A DNA stretch of 5,098 nt from Paenibacillus sp. (lineage in GTDB: Bacteria > Bacillota > Bacilli > Paenibacillales > Paenibacillaceae): assembly GCA_029256665.1 (NCBI GenBank), contig JAQSXN010000355.1, forward strand, positions 1 through 5,098, in the 5' to 3' direction. The notes below the pieces were generated by a model. That model made no database searches. It was not told where the DNA came from and saw nothing but the letters and a program-made list of their open reading frames with translations. Of the stretch, positions 1 to 5,098 are shown in pieces (the first letter of the stretch is position 1; every line of letters begins with the position of its first letter). The translations under genes were made by a program, and so were the position numbers.

Positions 1-1005
1 GTCCACCTTGGCCATCCATTGCGCGATATTGAGACTATCCTGCGCCGCCACGTCCTCGTAATAGAAGACTTTCTGGCCGGGATGCAGCTTCCGCCATTCG
101 GCTGCGGCCTTCGCCTCCTCCATCAGCTTGGGAAGCATGAACACGTCTTCGTTCAGCCTGCTCATCCCTACCGTCGCGTCGACGTTCAAATATTGTTTCA
201 CGTTCATGGAGATGATTTGACCGACGAGATGCAGCTGCGACTGCAGCTGCTTCGGCTGTTCCGCCAGCTCGCCCGCGTTCAGCTGGATAATGCTGACAAG
301 CTCGTTGCCATACCCGTTGAACGTGAGGCCGTTCCACTCCTGCAAGCTTTCTTCCATTATATTAACGGTTGCGTACTTGAGCAGCTTGCGGTCTTGCATG
401 CGAATTTCGCGGTTGCTGAAGCCACCGCTGCTGAGATCGAGTCGGACGGAGACGACGCCGTAATGGCAGCCGCTTCTCTCCCCGCCGAGCTCGGCTATCA
501 AATCCTCGTAATCCGCTTTGGCGAGATTGCGCTCCGTGACGAGCTCAAGCAGCAGCTCGTTGCGCCGGGCGGCGCCCGTCGCCGCTTCTTCCCCTTCGCG
601 TTTCGTGCGCTCCAGCGACTGCTTGCCATGCTCTTCCTTCTCGCGAAGCACCTGGCCGACGACGCGCAGCAGCTCGCTCAGCTCGACCGGCTTGACGAGG
701 TAGTCCCTGGCGCCGAGTCTCAACGATTTTTTGGCAAAATCAAACTTCTCGTGCGCCGAGATGACGATCACCGGCAGATGGGGCTGCTCCAAATAAATCG
801 TCTCCATCAGCTCAAGGCCGCTCATGCGGCTCATCTGTATGTCGGTCAGCACCAGATCGAAGGCGTCCATGCGCAAATAATCGATCGCTTCGAATCCATT
901 AAGCGCCGTCTCCACATGCGAGATGCCAAGCTCGGACGCAAGCAGGAAATTCTTTATTCCCGTACTTACTCTCGGTTCGTCGTCGACGACTAATATTTTG
1001 TACAT
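1..1005 (-). CDS. YesN-like two-component response regulator, N-terminal part (runs off left edge)
   Basis: Reading from an ATG at 1005 towards position 1 gives 335 codons with no stop, so this is a 5'-complete, 3'-truncated gene. Residues 1-115 are a textbook receiver domain: it opens MYKILVVDDE, with the acidic pair D8/D9, phospho-acceptor D55 (in LTDIQMSRMSG), switch S83 (VIVISAH) and K105 followed by P106 (DYLVKPVE). Residues about 112-150 are charged and helical, probably a signalling linker. Residues about 150-335 form a mixed alpha/beta region like the poorly conserved middle domain of YesN-type regulators. Such proteins usually total about 500-540 residues and end in an AraC-type helix-turn-helix, which would lie beyond position 1 and is not seen. 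The start is supported by GGGAGGG at 1012-1018, 6 bases upstream. In known relatives a YesM-like membrane kinase phosphorylates the receiver and the regulator activates sugar transport or hydrolase genes; that role is inferred here. The proline usual after the DIxM motif is serine (S59). Confidence 0.93.
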   Translation of the reverse strand, partial: MYKILVVDDEPRVSTGIKNFLLASELGISHVETALNGFEAIDYLRMDAFDLVLTDIQMSRMSGLELMETIYLEQPHLPVIVISAHEKFDFAKKSLRLGARDYLVKPVELSELLRVVGQVLREKEEHGKQSLERTKREGEEAATGAARRNELLLELVTERNLAKADYEDLIAELGGERSGCHYGVVSVRLDLSSGGFSNREIRMQDRKLLKYATVNIMEESLQEWNGLTFNGYGNELVSIIQLNAGELAEQPKQLQSQLHLVGQIISMNVKQYLNVDATVGMSRLNEDVFMLPKLMEEAKAAAEWRKLHPGQKVFYYEDVAAQDSLNIAQWMAKVD

Positions 1006-1034
1006 GGGCGACCCTCCCTGGCTGTTGTCTTGCG

Positions 1035-1040
1035 ATTATA
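1035..1040 (-). promoter_or_regulatory. candidate -10 box for the response regulator gene
   Basis: On the minus strand this reads TATAAT, a perfect sigma-A -10 hexamer, 30 bp upstream of the regulator's ATG; transcription would begin near 1028 and leave a leader of about 23 nt containing the ribosome binding site. The weakness is the -35 position: with a 17-bp spacer it falls in the hairpin arm at 1058-1063 (CTGCTT, a poor match). The nearest TTGAAC is only 9 bp away, too close. It could be an activator-dependent promoter or a chance match. Confidence 0.35.
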
Positions 1041-1058
1041 TCCATATCGGTTCAAAGA

Positions 1059-1095
1059 AGCAGAGCCGCCGTATCGAAGGCACGGCGGCTCTGCT
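1059..1095 (-). terminator. 14-bp perfect hairpin, likely intrinsic terminator ahead of the regulator
   Basis: The arms 1059-1072 and 1082-1095 are perfect reverse complements (AGCAGAGCCGCCGT and ACGGCGGCTCTGCT) around a 9-nt loop. On the minus strand the stem is followed by TCTTTGAA, a short U-rich run. On the plus strand it is followed by ATAGG, so it fits termination of minus-strand transcripts. It would stop read-through from the glycosidase pair before the regulator. A role as an attenuator in a longer regulator leader is also possible. Confidence 0.6.
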
Positions 1096-1170
1096 ATAGG
1101 CAATTCCAGTATACCGCATAACAGTGCTTGCGGACGATGATCTAAACCAAGAATGTGGTGATGTATCTCA

Positions 1171-1193
1171 GGCTCAGGCACTCATCATGAGCC
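1171..1193. repeat. small inverted repeat in the intergenic region
   Basis: GGCTCA at 1171-1176 pairs with TGAGCC at 1188-1193 across an 11-nt loop, and the loop holds a second short palindrome, CTCATCATGAG (1181-1191). It has no U-tract on either side. It could be an operator-like site or chance; nothing else in the sequence supports a function. Confidence 0.2.
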
Positions 1194-1212
1194 GAGTAAC
1201 AACCGCAACGCG

Positions 1213-1254
1213 GAGCAAGCCGAGTCCGCCACACACAGCAGACTCGGCTTGCTC
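1213..1254 (-). terminator. 14-bp perfect hairpin just after the GH2 gene, likely operon terminator
   Basis: The arms 1213-1226 (GAGCAAGCCGAGTC) and 1241-1254 (GACTCGGCTTGCTC) are perfectly complementary around a 14-nt loop. The structure begins 23 bp past the GH2 stop codon, where a terminator is expected. The downstream flank on the minus strand (CGCGTTGCGGTTGTTAC) is only moderately T-rich and lacks a clean U-tract. Termination may therefore be incomplete, or the stem may mainly protect the mRNA 3' end. The second hairpin about 120 bp further on would catch read-through. Confidence 0.6.
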
Positions 1255-1277
1255 GATGCCTTCCGCCGCGCGGACGG

Positions 1278-3041
1278 TCAGCCTAAATTGATTGCGCGTA
1301 TTTGCTCCAGCGGCACCTTCGGCTTGCGATCTTCCGTGAGCAGGCCGTTGATTTCCTGCTGCACGTCCGTTACCTGCGTATAACAATAGCCGCAAATGTA
1401 ATCGACGGACTGAATCGCTTGCGTAATGCCCTTGAAACGCTCCATAAAGTCCTCCTCCGACGCCACCTGCTCACCATAGCCCCAGCCCTTGTCCGACTGG
1501 AACGCGATGCCGCCGAACTCGCTGATGATAACCGGTTGTCCCCGGTACACGTACCCTTCCGCGAACGCATACTTCCAGTGGTTGCACGGTGTCTCTCCCG
1601 ACATGATGGCATCCTTGTTATCGGCGTATCGCTTCAGGAACCCTTCTCCCGTCGCGACATAATCGTGAAGCGTCACGATATCCGAGACCGTATGCTCCCA
1701 GCCATCGTTCACGATAACGGGGCGATGCGGATCGAACGACTTCGTGAGATGGTAGATGCCTTCCGTAAACTTCTGCTGTCTCTTGTCGCGCAGGATGTTG
1801 CCGATTCCCCACGATTCGTTGAACGGGACCCACGTAATGATGCTAGGGTGATTATGCTGCTGCTTGATAATCTCCAGCCACTCTCTCGTGAACGTCTCCA
1901 CCGCGCGGTCGTGGAATTCGAACGTCGCCGCCATCTCCGACCAGACGAGTAGTCCTTTCACGTCGCACCAGTACAAGAAACGCGCGTCCTCGATCTTCAT
2001 ATGCTTGCGCACGCCGTTATAGCCCATCTCCATGATCAAGTCGATATCCTCGATCAAGGCTTCCTCGCTCGGAGGCGTCAGATGGCTGTCGGTCCAGTAG
2101 CCTTGGTCCAGAATGAGCCTTTGGTAGATCGGTGCGTTGTTCAGCAGCACCTTGCCCTTTTCGATCGAGATTTTGCGCATGCCGAAATAAGAGAACGCCT
2201 TGTCGACGACCTTTCCTCCCGAAGTCAGCACAAACTCCACATCGTATAAGTTCGGACGGGCCGGCGTCCAATATGCCCGCTTCCAAGGCCCGTTCGCCTC
2301 GTGGTGAAGGTCGACCTCCACGGAGAGGCACGGACGGTCAATGGCCAACGCGACCCGCTTCACGGGCTGCCCCTTGAACGTGACGACCGCCTCCAGCATG
2401 AGATCGCCGCCCGTCTCGACGCCGTTCACTTCATAGTCGAACCGCACGACGTGGCGATCGAGATCCGGCGTTATTTTGACGTAATCCAGCCGCTGCTCCT
2501 CCACGTACTCCATCCATACCGTCTGCCAGATGCCCGTCGTCTGCACGTAGAAGCATTCGAAGTTGTCGGACGTCCATCGCTGCTTGCCCCTAGGCTGGTA
2601 GCAGCTTGCGCTGTCCGCAACCTTGACCGTGATCCGGTTGTCGGCGCCGAACGTCAGGTACGGGGTCATGTCGACCGAGAAAGCCGCGTACCCGCCTTGA
2701 TGCCCGCCGGCCAGCACCCCGTTCACCCAGACCTTCGCCTCGTAATCCACCGCTTGAAAATGCAGCAGCGCGCGCTTGCCCGCCGCTTCCGCGGGAACGC
2801 CGATCGTCCTGCTATACCAGACGTAAGGGTGGAATTCCTCGATGCCGATCCCGCTTGCTTTGGTTTCGTAAGTAAAGGGCACGATAATCCGGTGCGCGGC
2901 CTCGAACGAGGCCTGCCATTGCTCGCGCTCGCCGACATTGCCGTCGTCGAAGCGGAAGTCCCATTCGCCGTTCAGATTATGCCAATCATCGCGCACGAGT
3001 TGAGGTCTTGGATAGTCTTTGATATATGATTTCGTCGTCAT
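1278..3041 (-). CDS. GH2-family glycoside hydrolase, substrate undetermined
   Basis: This is a complete 587-residue protein starting at an ATG with AGGAGG 8 bases upstream. Domains by eye are an N-terminal sugar-binding beta-sandwich (about 20-180, with NLNGEWDF and VWYSRTI), an immunoglobulin-like middle domain (about 185-290) and a catalytic TIM barrel (about 295-587). The retaining-enzyme pair is visible: acid/base E409 in WVPFNESWG and nucleophile E508 in IISEFGG. The ending TEDRKPK is typical of the family. There is no signal peptide or membrane segment, so it should be cytoplasmic. It lacks the long C-terminal domains of LacZ. The beta-glucuronidase NxK carboxylate motif appears as E-I-N (563-565), and the GVNxHE segment of LacZ and GusA is replaced by LILDQGYW (309-316). 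A beta-glucuronidase or LacZ-type label is therefore doubtful. GH2 also includes beta-mannosidases and arabinosidases. Being coupled to a GH51 arabinofuranosidase, it probably trims another sugar from arabinose-bearing oligosaccharides (inference). Confidence 0.93.
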   Translation of the reverse strand: MTTKSYIKDYPRPQLVRDDWHNLNGEWDFRFDDGNVGEREQWQASFEAAHRIIVPFTYETKASGIGIEEFHPYVWYSRTIGVPAEAAGKRALLHFQAVDYEAKVWVNGVLAGGHQGGYAAFSVDMTPYLTFGADNRITVKVADSASCYQPRGKQRWTSDNFECFYVQTTGIWQTVWMEYVEEQRLDYVKITPDLDRHVVRFDYEVNGVETGGDLMLEAVVTFKGQPVKRVALAIDRPCLSVEVDLHHEANGPWKRAYWTPARPNLYDVEFVLTSGGKVVDKAFSYFGMRKISIEKGKVLLNNAPIYQRLILDQGYWTDSHLTPPSEEALIEDIDLIMEMGYNGVRKHMKIEDARFLYWCDVKGLLVWSEMAATFEFHDRAVETFTREWLEIIKQQHNHPSIITWVPFNESWGIGNILRDKRQQKFTEGIYHLTKSFDPHRPVIVNDGWEHTVSDIVTLHDYVATGEGFLKRYADNKDAIMSGETPCNHWKYAFAEGYVYRGQPVIISEFGGIAFQSDKGWGYGEQVASEEDFMERFKGITQAIQSVDYICGYCYTQVTDVQQEINGLLTEDRKPKVPLEQIRAINLG

Positions 3042-3047
3042 GCCGCT

Positions 3048-3056
3048 CTCCTCCTA
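3048..3056 (-). promoter_or_regulatory. ribosome binding site of the GH2 gene overlapping the GH51 stop codon
   Basis: On the minus strand the sequence reads TAGGAGGAG. TAG (3056-3054) stops the GH51 gene, and its AG begins the AGGAGG Shine-Dalgarno motif (3055-3050) that serves the GH2 ATG at 3041, with an 8-nt spacer. The two genes are 12 bp apart. The arrangement implies one transcript and translational coupling, with terminating ribosomes sitting on the next initiation site. It also fixes the GH2 start. Confidence 0.85.
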
Positions 3057-5069
3057 AACCTTTGCCCGGAATACCGCCGCATAGACGGAGTGCGGCCGCA
3101 GCGTAACGCCATCCTGCCACTCCGCCGCCGGAACGACCCGGTCGCGGCACATGATGTTCGCCGGCTCCATGACGCTGTTGATGTCGTCGTAGCTCTCGCC
3201 GGTAATTTCGTGCAGCACGGTCTCTTCCGCCGCGTCGAAAGCGGCAAGATCCAGCGCGGCGCGCACTTCGTCCAGCCCGCGGTTCACGATAAATACCGTA
3301 ACCGAGTCGCCCGCTCCGCTCGCGCCCGCCGCGACATCCAGCTCCGGCAGCGCGTCCAGCGCGACCGGCGTCTTCTTCAAGGCCGGCACGGCGAACGTGG
3401 CGCTTTCCGTACGTACGGGAAGCATGTGCCGCAAATCGCGATTCGCGTACAGCTTCATCACCTCGTAGCTCGGCGTCCCGTATACGTCGAGCGGCCGCCC
3501 GCTCCAGCCGGACTGCTTGCCGCAATATTGGTCGGCGTAATAATCGCCTACCCGGATGCAGCCGCCCAGCCAGCCGTTGACCAGATCGGAGAAGCTGCCG
3601 ATGTGCACCATGTCGCTTCCACGCAGCATCTCGTTCAAATTCGCCGCGTTGGCGACCGCGGCGCCCAGTGTATGCTCGTTCGGCAGCCCTTTGCGGATGG
3701 TGTTGGGGTAATACATCGTGTTGTACTCCGTAATCGCGATCTTGACGTGGGCATGCTTCGGATCCGCCGCAATGCTCTTCGTCGTCTCCTGCACGTAATG
3801 CCGGGTGAATTCGGGAAAGGCGGAGATCGCCTTATACCGGTCCTCCGCCGGCGTGTCGCGGTTCATGCCGAACGGTCCGTAGCCATGGTAGATGTGCAGC
3901 GTCAGATAATCGATCAGCTCGCCGGCTTGCGCAAGCACCGGCTTGTTCCACTCCTGGTCGTAATGGCCGCAGGCGAGCAGCGCGATCGACGGGTCCGCCG
4001 CCTTCATCGCCTGCGCGAACGATACGGTGCGGGCGGCGAACGTCTCGGCGGTGCAGGTCCCCACCTGCCACTGTCCCCACACTTCGTTGCCGATCTCCCA
4101 GTACTTGACGCCATACGGCTCGGGGTGACCGTTCGCGGCGCGCAGCGCCCCCATCGGCGTATCTGCTTCTCCGTTGCAATATTGAATCCACTCGGCTGCT
4201 TCTTGCGGCGTGCCGGAACCGTCGTTGACGCTAATGAGCGGCTCCACGCCAAGCTCGCGGCAGAAGGCGATAAATTCGTCCGTGCCGAAATATTTGCTCG
4301 TCCAGCCGCCCCACGCTTCGTTGTACATGACCGGCCGCTCCAGGACGGGGCCGACGCCGTGCTCCCAGTGGTAGGCGCTGATGTAGTTGCCCGATAGCCT
4401 CATCATCCCGGCGTTTAATTCCCTCGTCATGTCGATGACTTCCCGCTTTACCATGGCAACGCTGTCCGCCGCGAGCAGGGATACGTGATCAAGCCACAGC
4501 ATGCCGGTCGACACATTATCGGTCCAGCGGGGATGGCTTGCCGGGACATAGACGCGAAGCTCCGCGTCCGCGCAGGCGCGGGAGACGCTCAAGACCGTCT
4601 CGTATTGCCGCCAGTTGTGGCTCGCGAGCTCGATGACGGCGGCGCCGAGCACCTCTTCCGTTCGGCGATCCACCGCTTCCACGACGAGCTCCTTGAGCTC
4701 CACCGACGCGCGGGCGAACACCTTCACCTTATAGTCGGACGGTCCCTTGAGCGCGGCCTTCTGCGCGATGCCGGCGTAGGCTTCGTCGTCGCTCAGCAAG
4801 CGGATGCGCTGCGCCCGTCCCGAATGCTTGGGAGCCGGCGCTTCCAGCGCGTACTTGGTGCCCCGTCCATTTGTATGCGCATACCAGCTGCCGGATATTT
4901 CCCGCTTCGTTTCGGACTCGCTTTCGAAATCCATATCCTTGAGCGGATACGCCAGCATCGCTTCCATATGATCCCTGATGTCCTCGACGAAATGTCCGAA
5001 CAGGTACGGGTTGACCGCATGCCCGCTCGCTTCGCCGCAATCGACTGTTATTTTCGCTGTTTTATTCAA
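3054..5069 (-). CDS. GH51-family alpha-L-arabinofuranosidase with inserted CBM-like domain
   Basis: This is a complete 671-residue protein with a TTG start. GH51 enzymes hydrolyse terminal non-reducing alpha-L-arabinofuranosyl residues from arabinoxylan, arabinan or arabinogalactan fragments with retention. Order by eye: the first strand of the fold (6-32, NPYLFGHFVEDIRD); an inserted CBM4/9-like beta-sandwich (about 46-200, ending GMLWLDHVSLL); a TIM barrel (about 205-515); and a C-terminal beta-sandwich (about 520-671). The acid/base is E329 (KYWEIGNEVWG) and the nucleophile is E448 (AITEYN). Other family marks are YHWEHGVGP (233-241), FGTDEFIAFC (261-270) and LHIYHGYG (391-398). The length exceeds the roughly 500 residues of compact GH51 enzymes because of the insert. 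The usual RxPGGN loop reads RLSGN (224-228), one residue short. No signal peptide is present, so it should act in the cytoplasm on imported oligosaccharides. Bacillus relatives are called abfA; exact substrate preference cannot be told. Confidence 0.93.
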   Translation of the reverse strand: MNKTAKITVDCGEASGHAVNPYLFGHFVEDIRDHMEAMLAYPLKDMDFESESETKREISGSWYAHTNGRGTKYALEAPAPKHSGRAQRIRLLSDDEAYAGIAQKAALKGPSDYKVKVFARASVELKELVVEAVDRRTEEVLGAAVIELASHNWRQYETVLSVSRACADAELRVYVPASHPRWTDNVSTGMLWLDHVSLLAADSVAMVKREVIDMTRELNAGMMRLSGNYISAYHWEHGVGPVLERPVMYNEAWGGWTSKYFGTDEFIAFCRELGVEPLISVNDGSGTPQEAAEWIQYCNGEADTPMGALRAANGHPEPYGVKYWEIGNEVWGQWQVGTCTAETFAARTVSFAQAMKAADPSIALLACGHYDQEWNKPVLAQAGELIDYLTLHIYHGYGPFGMNRDTPAEDRYKAISAFPEFTRHYVQETTKSIAADPKHAHVKIAITEYNTMYYPNTIRKGLPNEHTLGAAVANAANLNEMLRGSDMVHIGSFSDLVNGWLGGCIRVGDYYADQYCGKQSGWSGRPLDVYGTPSYEVMKLYANRDLRHMLPVRTESATFAVPALKKTPVALDALPELDVAAGASGAGDSVTVFIVNRGLDEVRAALDLAAFDAAEETVLHEITGESYDDINSVMEPANIMCRDRVVPAAEWQDGVTLRPHSVYAAVFRAKV

Positions 5070-5080
5070 AACGTACCTCC
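5067..5080 (-). promoter_or_regulatory. ribosome binding site and TTG start of the GH51 gene
   Basis: On the minus strand GGAGGT (5080-5075) is followed by 5 nt and then TTG (5069-5067). An in-frame TAA lies at 5093-5091, with no ATG or GTG between it and the TTG. The first internal ATG would be Met35, which would remove the conserved first strand of the fold. The TTG is therefore the only sensible start. The remaining 18 bases to the window edge show no promoter, so transcription may start, or the operon may begin, further upstream. Confidence 0.8.
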
Positions 5081-5098
5081 AATAAAATCGTTAGTATG

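Noticed and set aside
226..260. CAG/CTG-rich, partly palindromic stretch
   Set aside because: It is explained by a run of Gln and Leu codons in the regulator's middle domain (QPKQLQSQLHL); no regular repeat unit is present.
19..993. Plus-strand open frame of 324 codons
   Set aside because: It lies codon-on-codon opposite the response regulator gene and exists because TTA, CTA and TCA codons are absent there. The minus strand encodes a clear receiver domain; this product resembles nothing known.
1050..1055. TTGAAC as a -35 box for the TATAAT at 1035-1040
   Set aside because: The spacing is 9 bp, far from the 16-18 bp needed by sigma-A promoters.
1041..1056. Possible CcpA (cre) site around TTGAACCGATATGGAT on the minus strand
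   Set aside because: The TG-to-CG spacing is one base short and the distal half does not match the cre consensus.
990..1181. Minus-strand 63-codon open frame in the intergenic region
   Set aside because: It starts without a recognisable ribosome binding site, reads through the 1059-1095 hairpin and overlaps the regulator's start codon; the composition is not protein-like.
2301..3029. Plus-strand open frame of 242 codons, and a similar one at 1302-1952
   Set aside because: Both are register-matched antisense shadows of the GH2 gene with no family resemblance.
3090..4397. Plus-strand open frame of 435 codons
   Set aside because: It is antisense to, and in codon register with, the GH51 gene; it is rich in Arg, Val and His, as expected from mirrored GC-rich codons, and has no recognisable motif.

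Overview
The window is an ordinary-looking piece of a bacterial plant-polysaccharide utilisation locus. All three genes lie on the minus strand, so in transcriptional order it reads from the right edge to the left. The sequence is GC-rich, with strong AGGAGG-type ribosome binding sites, a YesN-type response regulator and cytosolic hemicellulases without signal peptides. Together these point to a Gram-positive, Paenibacillus-like member of the Bacillales. That taxonomic call is inference from style and gene content, not from a marker gene.

Layout in transcription order: (1) 5069-3054, a complete GH51-family alpha-L-arabinofuranosidase with an inserted carbohydrate-binding-like beta-sandwich and a TTG start. 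(2) 3041-1278, a complete GH2-family glycosidase, 12 bp downstream, whose ribosome binding site overlaps the GH51 stop codon. (3) 1277-1006, an intergenic region with two perfect 14-bp hairpins and a possible TATAAT -10 box. (4) 1005-1, the first 335 residues of a two-component response regulator with a canonical receiver domain. It runs off the left edge before any DNA-binding domain appears.

The two glycosidases form a translationally coupled pair and probably act in the cytoplasm on imported arabinose-containing oligosaccharides. GH51 would remove arabinofuranosyl units and the GH2 enzyme another terminal sugar whose identity cannot be read from sequence. Regulators of the YesN type usually work with a YesM-type sensor kinase and control nearby sugar ABC transporters. 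No kinase or transporter is inside the window, so the link between regulator and hydrolases is contextual.

I found no mobile element, CRISPR array, RNA gene or clearly novel system. The best second-look items are in the enzymes. The GH2 protein lacks residues that define beta-glucuronidase and LacZ-type specificity, and the GH51 protein has a shortened, altered active-site loop where the family normally has RxPGGN.
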